From DASRWT01 sp963748485 (lineage in GTDB: Bacteria; Methylomirabilota; Methylomirabilia; Rokubacteriales; CSP1-6): a DNA stretch of 64,000 nucleotides. This document shows, piece after piece, positions 9,111-17,559 of this stretch (within the stretch, counting starts at the first letter, position 1; each line of letters opens with the position of its first letter). The stretch covers positions 472,933-536,932 of the forward strand of contig CAVVJF010000022.1 in the NCBI GenBank assembly GCA_963748485.1, written 5' to 3'. A model generated the notes under the pieces. That model worked only from the letters and a program-made list of their open reading frames with translations, made no database searches and was not told the origin of the DNA. Both the position numbers and the translations under genes were made by a program.

Positions 9111-9883
9111 GTGCCCGAGCGGGAAGCCAAGCTCATCATCACCGGCGCACGGCCGGCGGAAGTGGCGGACGCGCTCGCGGCCCTCGACCGGCTCGCGGCG
9201 CGGACCCTCGCTGTCGCGGGGGACGTGACCATTCTGGATGTCTACTTCGACACGTCAGCGGGCGCCCTGCGAGCCCGGCGCGACTCGCTACGCGCGCGCC
9301 GGGTGGATGGGCGAGCCTTCCTGACCCTGAAGGGGCCAGGCCGCGATGTAGGGGGTGGCGTCATCGAGCGTGATGAGCTGGAAACGAGCTGGTCGGCGGA
9401 GGCGTATGCCCGTCTCGTCGAGGTTCTCGGGGAGCGCGGTATCGCCCTTCGTCGTGCCGACGCCGCCGACGACCCGGTCGAGGCGCTGCTCGCGTCCGGC
9501 CTCGCGCGCATCCAGGAGCGGGAGACCCGCCGCCGGCGACGCCATGCGGACGGCGCCGGCTCCCCCCCCTCGCCGAGCTGGCCATCGACGAGGTGACGTA
9601 TCACGCGACCGGCGGGCCCGTACGGCATCACGAGGTAGAGATCGAGGCCAAGGCGCCCGCGGGCGCCGACTATCTGCCGCGCGCCGTGGAGGATCTTCGC
9701 TCGCGCTTCGGCGCCGCGCTCGCGCCGTGGCGGTATGGCAAGCTCGCCACCGGGCTGGCGATCGAGCTGCTCCTCGCGTCACCCCACGGCGCGGGGATGG
9801 TTGTCGACGGCCATCTGGCCCCGGCGGCCTACCCGCGGCTGGCCGCGCTCCTCAGCGCCGAGGGCGACGTGCCGGCCGACTAG
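9111..9883 (+). pseudogene. CYTH domain protein, frameshifted at a poly-C tract
   Basis: The N-terminal half, from GTG 9111, carries the CYTH signature EREAK (ExExK) at residues 3-7, then paired basic and acidic strands (VYFDT, LRARRDSLRARR, FLTLKGPG, IERDE). The frame is lost at a run of eight C (9562-9569). The matching C-terminal half continues in another frame as LAELAIDEVTYHA, then VEIEAKAP and PWRYGKLATG, ending at 9883. CYTH enzymes hydrolyse triphosphates (inorganic triphosphate, thiamine triphosphate) or make cAMP. One added or missing C would restore a protein of about 256 residues, so this is either a slippery tract, an assembly error or a recent pseudogene. The last 32 nt overlap the convergent deacetylase gene. 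Confidence 0.78.
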
Positions 9884-10751
9884 CCGCCTTCGTCGCCTTC
9901 CGGCCTCCCGCCGTCCGGGAGGCGCCGTCGCCCTCCACCTTCCACTTGCCGGAAGCGTGCCACCGCGCGATCTCCTCGCACGTCGTGAACCACACGCCGC
10001 GGAACTTGCGCATGTAGGCAACGAGATCCTCCATGAGCTGGATGCGCGAGGCGCGCCCGCTCACGAAGGGATGGCAGGTGAGGATGAAGGCCCCGTTCTC
10101 CGCGTACATGCCCGCGAACTCCTTGCTCCACATCTGGAGCACGCGGCCAGGGTCGGCGATGGCGTTGGTGGCGCCGTACACATGGCGGAACAACGGGGCG
10201 TCGTCGAGCAGCCACTGGATGGGCAGCTCGATGAGAGGGCCGTCCTCGCTGTCGATCTCGTAGGGGATGTCGTTGCCCATGAGAGACGTGTCGTAGAGGA
10301 AGCCGTGGCGCTTGAGGATGCCGGGCGTCCACGTGTTCACGTCCCAGGACGGCGAGCGGTAGCCCTTGGGCACCACGCCCAGCCCGTCCTTCAGGATTGC
10401 GAGCTGGTCGCGCATGATGTTCTCTTCCTGCTCGGCGTCGAGGAAGCTTACCGCCTCGTGCATGTTGCCGTGGGCGCCGATCTCGTGGCCGGCGTCGCGG
10501 ATGCGCTTGGACGGCGCCGGATGATGCTCCACCGTCCAGCCGGGGATGTAGAAGGAAGCGCGCATCTTGAGCCGGTCCATCATGCGCAGGATACGGTCCA
10601 CGCCCACGCGCGGCCCGAAGCGCCGTTCCTCGAGGTCGCCCAGGCTCCGCTTGGCCTTCTCGGGCTCGCGGAAGTAGAAGCCCGACTCGGCGTCGAAGTC
10701 GAACGAGAGCACCGCCGCGCACTGCTTGCCGTCCGGCCACCGGTAGCGCAT
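9852..10751 (-). CDS. Polysaccharide deacetylase family protein
   Basis: This 299-residue NodB-homology protein contains the first metal motif SFDFDAE near residues 15-21, the HxxxH motif in GAHGNMHE near 91-98, and the YRSPSWD motif near 131-137. It should remove N- or O-linked acyl groups from a carbohydrate, or act as an amidohydrolase of the PuuE type. No signal peptide is visible. The C-terminus is a low-complexity Arg/Ala/Lys tail. It lies 11 nt downstream of an SDR gene, and a second deacetylase lies upstream of that SDR, giving a deacetylase-SDR-deacetylase unit. Confidence 0.88.
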   Translation of the reverse strand: MRYRWPDGKQCAAVLSFDFDAESGFYFREPEKAKRSLGDLEERRFGPRVGVDRILRMMDRLKMRASFYIPGWTVEHHPAPSKRIRDAGHEIGAHGNMHEAVSFLDAEQEENIMRDQLAILKDGLGVVPKGYRSPSWDVNTWTPGILKRHGFLYDTSLMGNDIPYEIDSEDGPLIELPIQWLLDDAPLFRHVYGATNAIADPGRVLQMWSKEFAGMYAENGAFILTCHPFVSGRASRIQLMEDLVAYMRKFRGVWFTTCEEIARWHASGKWKVEGDGASRTAGGRKATKAASRPARRPRR

Positions 10752-10762
10752 GCCTGGCCTCC

Positions 10763-11527
10763 TCAGCCCGAGACCCAGCCGCCGCTGGGATGCAGGATCT
10801 GTCCCGTGAGATAGCCGGCCTCGTCGGCGGCCAGCACCACCGCGCAGTAGGCCACGTCCTCCACGCCGCCGAAGCGACGCAGGGGCAGCTCGGCGAGGCG
10901 CTTCGCGCGGTACTCGGGGGTCATGACGTCGCGGCTCATGTCGGTGTCGATGCCGCCGGGCGAGATCGCGTTCACGGTGATGCCGTGACCGCCCACCTCG
11001 GCGGCGAGCACGCGGGTCAGGGACTCGATGGCGCCCTTGGTGGCGGCATACGCGGCGAACCCGCCGCCGACGCCCACCGGGCGCTGGGCGAGCTGGGACG
11101 AGAGGTTGATGACCCGCCCGTGCTTCTTCTCGATCATGGCGGGCAAGGCGTGGCGGGTGCAGAGAATGGTGCCGGTGACGTTCACGTCCAGCATGCGCTG
11201 GTAGCCGTCCGCCGGCATCGCCAGCAGCGGGCCCCGCACCATGATGCCGGCGTTGTTCACGAGGATGTCGAGGCGGCCGAAGCGGTCGAGCGCGGCCTTC
11301 ACGAGGGCGCGCACGTCTGCCTCGCGCGAGACGTCGCCGCGCACCGCGATCGCCTCGGCGCCGAGCCGCACTGCCTCCGCCGCCACGTCCTTGCCCTGGG
11401 CCTCGCTCGCGTGGTAATTGGCCACGAGTTTCGCGCCTTCGCGGGCGTACGCCAGCGCGATGGCGCGGCCGAAGCCCCGGCTGGCGCCGGTCACCAGGGC
11501 GACGCGCCCGGCAAGGCGCCCGGCCAT
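10763..11527 (-). CDS. SDR family oxidoreductase
   Basis: This 254-residue short-chain dehydrogenase has TGASRGFG near residues 14-21, NNAG near 92-95, the serine in NLSSQ near 143, YAATK near 159-163 and the PGGIDTDM motif typical of FabG-like enzymes. It should be an NAD(P)-dependent alcohol dehydrogenase or ketoreductase. Its ATG overlaps the stop of the upstream deacetylase gene by one base (TGATG), indicating translational coupling. Being enclosed by two polysaccharide deacetylase genes suggests action on a common carbohydrate or amide substrate, but this is inference. Confidence 0.9.
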   Translation of the reverse strand: MAGRLAGRVALVTGASRGFGRAIALAYAREGAKLVANYHASEAQGKDVAAEAVRLGAEAIAVRGDVSREADVRALVKAALDRFGRLDILVNNAGIMVRGPLLAMPADGYQRMLDVNVTGTILCTRHALPAMIEKKHGRVINLSSQLAQRPVGVGGGFAAYAATKGAIESLTRVLAAEVGGHGITVNAISPGGIDTDMSRDVMTPEYRAKRLAELPLRRFGGVEDVAYCAVVLAADEAGYLTGQILHPSGGWVSG

Positions 11528-12369
11528 CAGGCGCGCGCCGCCGTCCGGCTTCGCTCGAGCCAGAAGCGGGCCAGGTCGATTGGCCGCGGCCACCAGACCT
11601 GCTTCTTGCCGAGGATGCGCTGGATGAGCCGCTCGACCATTCGCATGCGCGAAGGCCGGCCGATGATCTGGGGATGGCCCAGCCAGTTGAAGAGGCTTCC
11701 CTCCTCGTAGAGGCCCTCGAACTCCTCCGACCAGATCTCCCACACGTCCTCCTGACTCCAGATGCCGTTGCCCACCGGGGGCACGGCGCTCCAGAGGAAG
11801 AACGGCGCGTCGTTGTTGCACCACGCGGTGGGAAACTCCACGATCGGACCATGGGGCGTGTCGTGGCAGTAGGGGAGATCGGTGTCCAGCGCGTTGCTGT
11901 GATAGACGAAGCCGTGCTCGGCAAGAAGGTCCATCGAGTGGCGGCTCGGATCTGCGGAGGGCACGCGCGCGCCCAGCGGCGTCACGCCGAGGATCTTCTT
12001 GAAGATCTCGATGCTCTTCACGAGCAGCGCTTCCTCCTCTTCGCGGCTCTTCATGAAGAAGGGCTTCTCGTGGAGGTATCCATGATGCCCGACCTCGTGC
12101 CCGCGCTTGACAATCTCCTCGCAGAGGGCGGGGTAGCGCTCTACGATCCAGCCCGGGATGAAGATGCAGGTCTTGATCCCGTAGCGGTCGAGCACGTCGA
12201 GGATGCGGGGCATGCCCGTCTTCGGGCCGTAGGCGCCCATCGACATGTGCAGCGGGCGCTCCGCGAGGGCGGGATCGCGGTGAATCCACGGGCTCTCGCC
12301 GTCCAGGTCGAACGTCATCATCACCGCGCAGCGCGCGCCGTTGGGCCAGTGGATCGCCGGTGCCGTCAT
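11527..12369 (-). CDS. Polysaccharide deacetylase family protein (second copy)
   Basis: This 280-residue NodB-fold protein has MTFDLDGES near residues 18-26 and an HxxxH motif in GHHGYLHE near 92-99. The third motif is altered to ARVPSADPSRHS instead of the RSPSW seen in the neighbouring deacetylase. It resembles the PuuE/allantoinase-like branch. No signal peptide is evident. It is the first gene of the deacetylase-SDR-deacetylase unit and is transcribed divergently from the oxygenase gene 62 nt away. The two deacetylases are clearly related but not recent duplicates. Confidence 0.87.
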   Translation of the reverse strand: MTAPAIHWPNGARCAVMMTFDLDGESPWIHRDPALAERPLHMSMGAYGPKTGMPRILDVLDRYGIKTCIFIPGWIVERYPALCEEIVKRGHEVGHHGYLHEKPFFMKSREEEEALLVKSIEIFKKILGVTPLGARVPSADPSRHSMDLLAEHGFVYHSNALDTDLPYCHDTPHGPIVEFPTAWCNNDAPFFLWSAVPPVGNGIWSQEDVWEIWSEEFEGLYEEGSLFNWLGHPQIIGRPSRMRMVERLIQRILGKKQVWWPRPIDLARFWLERSRTAARA

Positions 12370-12418
12370 GGCGGAGAAGGATAGACCGCGGCCGTGGCAT
12401 CCGCAACCATGGTTGGAG

Positions 12419-12424
12419 TAGGAT
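12419..12424 (+). promoter_or_regulatory. -10 box (TAGGAT) of a leaderless promoter
   Basis: TAGGAT ends 7 nt before the ATG at 12432 and there is no Shine-Dalgarno in the gap. Transcription would start at or near the start codon. No convincing -35 element is visible. Confidence 0.35.
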
Positions 12425-12431
12425 CATCGCC

Positions 12432-13472
12432 ATGAACCTCTTCAAATCACTGGCGGTCAAGGACCTGGAGGCGGCCACCCGCGCCATTCCCGTCATCGAC
12501 TTCGCGCCCGCCTTCCGGGGCGAGCTCGGCGGCCTGGAGGCGGTAGCCGCCCAGGTGCGGCGTGCCAGCGAGGAGGTGGGCTTTTTCTACTTGAAAGGTC
12601 ACGGCGTGCCAGATGCCGTGATCGACGAGGCGTTCGCCGCCTCGCGCGAGTTCCACGCCATGCCGCTGGAGGACAAGCGCCGGCTCGCGATCGACGAGAA
12701 CAACATCGGCTACCTCGCCCCCAACGAGAGCATCCAGGGCGCCTCCAGCGTGCACAAGGCCACGCGGCCGAACTTCAACGAGAGCTTCTTCATCAGCCAC
12801 GACCGCGGGTCCGACCACCCCGACGTGCGGGCGGGCAAGCCGTTGCGCGGCCGCAATCAGTGGCCGGCGGGGCACGCGGCCATGCGCGCCGCCATGGTGC
12901 GCTACTTCAAGACGCTGGAGGGCGTGGGCGAGCGCATGCTCCCGGTGCTGGCGCGGGCGCTCGATATGCCCGCCGGCTTCTTCGCGCCCTACTTTCGGGA
13001 CGAGGCGCACATCAACCTGCGCTTCCTCCACTATCCGCCGCAGGAGACGGACGACGACGAGCAGTTCGGCCAGGGTCCCCACACCGACAACTCGTTCATC
13101 ACGATCCTCGCGCGCATGGAGGTGCCCGGCCTCGCGGTGCGGCTCACCAGCGGCGAATGGATGGCGCCGCCGCTGATCCCGGGGACCTTGCTCGTCAACC
13201 TCGGCAACATGATGAAACGCTGGTCGAACGATCGCTTCCTCTCCACGCCGCATGGCGTCCTGAACGACTCGGGCGCCGACCGCTATTCCATCGCCTTCTT
13301 CTACAGCCCCAACGTCGAGTCGGTGATCGAGTGCCTGCCCTCGTGCGTGGGCCCGGACAACCCGCCGCGCTACGAGCCCGCGGTGTACCGCGACCTGGTC
13401 CTCGCCTTCTACAACGCCAACTACTTCCACCGGAAGAACTATGCGGGCAAGCCCGCGGGCGGGATGCCGTGA
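12432..13472 (+). CDS. Isopenicillin N synthase family 2-oxoglutarate/Fe(II) dioxygenase
   Basis: This 346-residue protein has the DIOX_N segment (IPVIDFAPAF near residues 19-28; VGFFYLKGHGVP near 49-60) and a jelly-roll core. The iron ligands are His217 and Asp219 (GPHTDNS) and His274 (STPHGV). Arg284-x-Ser286 would bind 2-oxoglutarate. It should hydroxylate or otherwise oxidise a small molecule using O2. The ATG at 12432 is supported by the -10 box upstream. Its stop overlaps the GTG start of the epimerase gene (GTGA), so the two are coupled. Confidence 0.92.
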   Translation: MNLFKSLAVKDLEAATRAIPVIDFAPAFRGELGGLEAVAAQVRRASEEVGFFYLKGHGVPDAVIDEAFAASREFHAMPLEDKRRLAIDENNIGYLAPNESIQGASSVHKATRPNFNESFFISHDRGSDHPDVRAGKPLRGRNQWPAGHAAMRAAMVRYFKTLEGVGERMLPVLARALDMPAGFFAPYFRDEAHINLRFLHYPPQETDDDEQFGQGPHTDNSFITILARMEVPGLAVRLTSGEWMAPPLIPGTLLVNLGNMMKRWSNDRFLSTPHGVLNDSGADRYSIAFFYSPNVESVIECLPSCVGPDNPPRYEPAVYRDLVLAFYNANYFHRKNYAGKPAGGMP

Positions 13473-14341
13473 AGACCATCCTCATCACCGGCGCCGCCGG
13501 CGGGGTGGGCAGCGCGCTCCGGCGCGCCCTGGCGGGCAAGTACAACCTCCGGCTGTCGGATCTCCGTCCGATCAAGACCCTGGAGCCGGGCGAGCGGTTC
13601 ATGCGGGCCGACATCACGCGCCTCACCGACATGCTGAGAGTCACGCGTGGCGTGGATGCCATCGTGCATCTCGGCGGCTACTCGGTGGAGGGGCCGTGGG
13701 CCCTGATCCAGAAGGCCAATATCGAGGGCTGTTACAACGCCTACGAGGCGGCCCGTCGCAACAAGGTGCCGCGCTTCATCTTCCCCACCAGCAATCACGC
13801 AACGGGTTTTTATCGCAGGGATGAAACCATCGATCACCGCGTCTATCCCAAGCCTGACGGGCGCTACGGCGTCTCCAAGGTGTTCGGTGAGGCACTGGGC
13901 AGCCTCTACGCCGACAAGTACGGGCTGCGCGTGCTCTGCATTCGCATCGGCAACGTGAACGAGCGGCCCATCGACAAGCGCCGGCTCGCCATCTGGATAT
14001 CACCACGTGATCTCGGACAGCTGGTCGCGATCGGCGTGGAGCATCCGGATCTGCGCTTCGAGATCGTCTACGGCGTCTCGGACAACAAGCGCGCCTGGTA
14101 CGACAACGGGAACGCAAAGCGGCTCGGCTACGAGCCCCAGGACCGCGGTGAGGACTACGCCGCCGAGGTGCTCGCGAAGGAGCCGCCGGTGATGGACCTG
14201 CGCGCCGAGACCTTCCAGGGTGGTACCTTCGTGACGGCGGAGGCGGTGGAGGATCCCAGCGGCCTCCACCGGGCCGGGCGGCCCCGCCGCCGCGTGGCGG
14301 CGAAGCCGCGCGCGGGCCGCCGGCGCCGGTCGAAGCGGTAG
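13469..14341 (+). CDS. NAD-dependent epimerase/dehydratase, uronate-dehydrogenase-like
   Basis: This extended SDR of 290 residues has GAAGGVG at residues 8-14 and YGVSK with Tyr133/Lys137. The segment SNHATGFYRR near 108-117 is close to the conserved SNH..GFY element of uronate dehydrogenases, which oxidise glucuronate or galacturonate to the aldarolactone with NAD. The start is GTG, overlapping the upstream stop. The C-terminus is an Arg-rich tail of about 25 residues that is probably not part of the fold. An amidohydrolase gene follows after 5 nt. Confidence 0.85.
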   Translation: MKTILITGAAGGVGSALRRALAGKYNLRLSDLRPIKTLEPGERFMRADITRLTDMLRVTRGVDAIVHLGGYSVEGPWALIQKANIEGCYNAYEAARRNKVPRFIFPTSNHATGFYRRDETIDHRVYPKPDGRYGVSKVFGEALGSLYADKYGLRVLCIRIGNVNERPIDKRRLAIWISPRDLGQLVAIGVEHPDLRFEIVYGVSDNKRAWYDNGNAKRLGYEPQDRGEDYAAEVLAKEPPVMDLRAETFQGGTFVTAEAVEDPSGLHRAGRPRRRVAAKPRAGRRRRSKR

Positions 14342-14346
14342 CTCGG

Positions 14347-15789
14347 ATGGCGGACGGGCGCCGCATCGCCATCAAGGCGCCCTGGATTGTCGCCCACGAC
14401 GGCCGCGGCCATCGCGTGCTGCGGGACGGCGTGGTCGTGATCGAGGGCGGGGCCATTCTCCACGTGGGGCCCCGCTTCGACGGACGCGTCGACGAGACGG
14501 TGGACGCCGCCGAGCGCATCGTCACCCCCGGCCTCATCTCTACCCACGCCCACATCGCGGGCTCGCCGCTGGACCGCTCGTTCATCGAGGACCGCGGCAA
14601 TCCCCAGTTTGGCTACTCCGGCCTCTTCGAGATGCTGCCCGTACGCGCGGAGGCGCAGGACGAGGAGGCCAGCCGCGCCTGCATCGACTTCTCGATGGCG
14701 GAGATGCTGCGCGGCGGGGTCACCACTGTGATGGAGATCGGCCCCATCGCCGACTACGTCGTGGCGCGCGCCGGACACTACGGGATGCGCGTGTACCTGG
14801 GCCTCGGCTTCCGCTCCGGCCGCTGGCTCACGAGGGACGGCAGGCGTGTCGAGTGGGAGTGGAGCGAAGAGGCGGGCCGGCAGGGGCTCCAGCGCGCCGT
14901 GGAGGCCTTCAAGGCCCATGACGGCGCCCACGGCGATCTCGTGCGCTGCTTCTTCGCGCCGTCCCAGATCGACACCTGCACCGCGGAGCTCCTCCGGGAA
15001 GGCAAGCGCTGGGCCGACGAGACGAAGCGCCCCTACCAGGTGCACACCTCCCAGTCCGTGGTGGAGTTCACCGAAATGGTGGCGCGCCACGGCAAGACCC
15101 CCATCGCATGGATGCGCGAGCTAGGCGTGCTCGGGTCCAACACCATCCTGGGCCACGCCATCATCGTGGGCGGCTCCTCGTGGACCAACTATCCGCCGGG
15201 CGACGTCCAGATCATGGCCGACGCGGGCTGCTCGGTGGCCCACGCGGTGTGGGTGTTCGCGCGGCGCGGGATCGCCATGGAGTCCTTCGGCCGCTACCGT
15301 GCCGCCGGCGTCAACATGTCGCTGGGCACCGACACCAATCCCCAGAGCGTCATCGAGGCCATGCGCTGGGCGACGGTGGTGGCGAAGATGGTAGAGCGGC
15401 AGACCGAATCCACCACGGCGGCGCATGTCTTCGACGCGGCCACCCTGGGCGGAGCGCGCGCGCTGGGACGCGACGACCTCGGCCGCATCGCGCCGGGCGC
15501 CCGCGCCGATCTCGTGCTGTGGAAGGCGGCGTCGTGGCGAATGACCCCGCTCCGCGATCCCGTCAAGAACATCGTCTATAACGCCGCCGACGAGGACGTC
15601 GACCGTGTCTACGTGGACGGCCGCCTGGTGGTGGATGGCGGGCGCGTGCTCGGCGCCGACGAGCGGGCCATACTCCGGGCGCTGCAGGGGGGCGGCGAGC
15701 GCATGTGGCCCCGCATGGCCAAGTCCGACTGGGCGGGCCGCGGTGCCGACGAGCTATCGCCTCCGACCTATCCCGCGTGGAGCGCGTGA
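14347..15789 (+). CDS. Amidohydrolase family protein (cytosine/adenosine deaminase-like)
   Basis: This 480-residue metal-dependent hydrolase belongs to the ATZ/TRZ or MTA/SAH deaminase-like branch. It has His67 and His69 (STHAHIAG), a histidine in YQVHTSQS near 237, another in LGHAII near 272, and the terminal aspartate in LGTDTNPQ near 325, followed by the usual C-terminal beta segment (GARADLVLW). It should hydrolyse a C-N or C-Cl bond in a ring compound or amine. The stop overlaps the GTG of the downstream luciferase-like gene, so the two are translationally coupled. Confidence 0.9.
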   Translation: MADGRRIAIKAPWIVAHDGRGHRVLRDGVVVIEGGAILHVGPRFDGRVDETVDAAERIVTPGLISTHAHIAGSPLDRSFIEDRGNPQFGYSGLFEMLPVRAEAQDEEASRACIDFSMAEMLRGGVTTVMEIGPIADYVVARAGHYGMRVYLGLGFRSGRWLTRDGRRVEWEWSEEAGRQGLQRAVEAFKAHDGAHGDLVRCFFAPSQIDTCTAELLREGKRWADETKRPYQVHTSQSVVEFTEMVARHGKTPIAWMRELGVLGSNTILGHAIIVGGSSWTNYPPGDVQIMADAGCSVAHAVWVFARRGIAMESFGRYRAAGVNMSLGTDTNPQSVIEAMRWATVVAKMVERQTESTTAAHVFDAATLGGARALGRDDLGRIAPGARADLVLWKAASWRMTPLRDPVKNIVYNAADEDVDRVYVDGRLVVDGGRVLGADERAILRALQGGGERMWPRMAKSDWAGRGADELSPPTYPAWSA

Positions 15790-16712
15790 AGCCGTTCCGC
15801 TTCGGCCTACTCGCGCGAACGGCGGCCTCGCGCGACGAGTGGCTCGGCAAGGCACGGCGCGCGGAGGCGCTGGGCTATGCCACCTTCCTGGTGCCCGACC
15901 ACTTCCGCGACCAGGTCGCGACCGGCGTCGGCATCATGGCCGCCGCCGCCGCGACCACGACCATCCGGGTCGGCAGCATGGTGTTCGACAACGACTTCCG
16001 CCACCCCGCCGTCGTCGCGAAGGACGCCGCCACGCTCGACCTCTTGAGCGGCGGGCGCTTCGAGCTCGGGCTGGGGGCCGGATGGCTACTCCCGGACTAT
16101 GCCCAGACGGGCATCAGCTTCGATGCGGGCCGGGTGCGTGTCGAGCGCCTCGAAGAGGCGGTTTCCATCATCACCCGCTATCTCGAGGGCGGTCCGGTCA
16201 CCGCCAAGGGCAAGCACTACGCGGTGAGCGAGCTGGAAGGATTGCCCCGTCCCGTGCAGCGTCCCCGGCCTCCGCTCCTCATCGGCGGCGGCGGGCCGAT
16301 GATCCTCACCCTGGCCGCCCGCGAGGCGGACATCGTGGGCCTCGTTCCGCGCACCCACGCCGACGGGAGTGGGCTCGACGTGACCGACACCACTCCCCAG
16401 GCGGTCGACGCGAAGGTCGCCACCATTCGCGCTGCCGCGGGTGCGCGCTTCGATAGGCTCGAGCTGAACGCGCTCGTCCAGCGAGTGATCGTGGCCGACG
16501 ATCCAGCCCCCGGGCTCGCCGAGCTTGCCAAGCAGTGGAGACTCGACCCCGTGGCGTTGCGCGAGAGCCCGTTCGTCCTCGCGGGCTCCATCGACGCCAT
16601 CGTCGAGGCGCTCGAAAGGCGCCGCGCGCGCCACGGCATCTCCTACGTCGTCGTCTTCGAGCAGTTCATGGAGGCCTTCGCGCCCGTCGTAGCCCGCCTC
16701 TCCGGTCGCTAG
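15786..16712 (+). CDS. TIGR03621-like F420-dependent LLM class oxidoreductase
   Basis: This 308-residue luciferase-like protein starts with PFRFGLLARTAASRDEW and contains LGYATFLVPDHF, LDLLSGGRFELGLGAGW near residues 86-102 and PPLLIGGGGPM. These match the MSMEG_2516-type family of probable F420-dependent oxidoreductases. It starts at GTG, overlapping the upstream amidohydrolase stop. The stop TAG shares the palindrome CTAG with the stop of the convergent serine hydrolase gene, so the two genes overlap by 4 nt tail to tail. Confidence 0.88.
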   Translation: MKPFRFGLLARTAASRDEWLGKARRAEALGYATFLVPDHFRDQVATGVGIMAAAAATTTIRVGSMVFDNDFRHPAVVAKDAATLDLLSGGRFELGLGAGWLLPDYAQTGISFDAGRVRVERLEEAVSIITRYLEGGPVTAKGKHYAVSELEGLPRPVQRPRPPLLIGGGGPMILTLAAREADIVGLVPRTHADGSGLDVTDTTPQAVDAKVATIRAAAGARFDRLELNALVQRVIVADDPAPGLAELAKQWRLDPVALRESPFVLAGSIDAIVEALERRRARHGISYVVVFEQFMEAFAPVVARLSGR

Positions 16713-17548
16713 CGTCCGATTGCGTCCCAGGCCAGGCGCGCCATCCGGCCCATCAGCTGATACGCGGCGGTGAAGCCGGGCGTGCCGTCGGGGAGGGCCG
16801 CGGGCACGTGCTCCGTGTACATGGTCAGGATGTAGAGTGGCTTCCCGTCGCGGTAGACGATGCCCGCGTCCATGTAGCCGCGCGAGCCCGTACCCGTCTT
16901 GTGCGCCACCTTGGTGCCCAGCGGCAGCTGCGACGGCAGGCGCGTCTTGAGCTTCTGCCACGAGAGGATGTCCAGGCCGAGCCGGCAGAGCTCCGGCGTG
17001 ACGCCGAGCCGCGTCGCCGCCGCCTTGTCCTCCGCGCCGTGCAGCATCGTCTCGAGCAACAGGCCCTGATCGTTGGGCGTGGTGGTCGTCACCTGGTCGA
17101 GCGTGTGATCGGGGCCGAGCTTCGGCGGGATGCCGAACCGGTGCGCGGTGCGCGTCATGCCCACCGCGTCGCAGTAGCGCTGTATCGCGTCGAGGCCCAC
17201 CATGTCCACCACCGTTCCGGTGCAGGTGTTGTCACTCACGATGATCATCATCACCAGCGCGTCGCGGAACGTGATCCAGAAGCCCGGCGTCAGGTGCTGG
17301 AAGGTGCCCGAGTCGTTGTCCTGATACTTCGCCTCGATGGTGACCTTCTGATCCAGCGAGAGCTTACCGTCGTGCACCGCCTTGAGCGCGGCCATCATGA
17401 TGGAGATCTTCCGCGTGCTCGCCGACGGCACCGGCGTGTCCCCGAGCCGGTCGGCCCGCTCGCCGGTGACGAGGTCCTTCAAGTACCAGCTCGTCTGGAA
17501 CAGTAGGGCGTCGCAGAGCGCGTTCATCTTCGGGGCCAGGTCTCGCAT
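16709..17548 (-). CDS. Serine hydrolase, class A beta-lactamase fold
   Basis: This 279-residue protein has the serine-lysine dyad STRK (Ser44/Lys47), the SDN motif at 105-107 and the KTG motif at 217-219, giving the class A beta-lactamase/transpeptidase fold. No signal peptide is present, and the omega-loop glutamate with its ExxLN motif is not recognisable (residues 133-150 instead read TRTAHRFGIPPK and so on). It is therefore more likely an esterase, peptidase or amidase than a resistance enzyme. It is the last gene of the minus-strand block that contains hyuB and hyuA, 11 nt after hyuB. Confidence 0.85.
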   Translation of the reverse strand: MRDLAPKMNALCDALLFQTSWYLKDLVTGERADRLGDTPVPSASTRKISIMMAALKAVHDGKLSLDQKVTIEAKYQDNDSGTFQHLTPGFWITFRDALVMMIIVSDNTCTGTVVDMVGLDAIQRYCDAVGMTRTAHRFGIPPKLGPDHTLDQVTTTTPNDQGLLLETMLHGAEDKAAATRLGVTPELCRLGLDILSWQKLKTRLPSQLPLGTKVAHKTGTGSRGYMDAGIVYRDGKPLYILTMYTEHVPAALPDGTPGFTAAYQLMGRMARLAWDAIGR

Positions 17549-17559
17549 CGTGAGTCTCC

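Noticed and set aside
16709..17548. Antibiotic-resistance beta-lactamase
   Set aside because: No signal peptide and no recognisable omega-loop glutamate; the hydantoinase context suggests another hydrolytic role.
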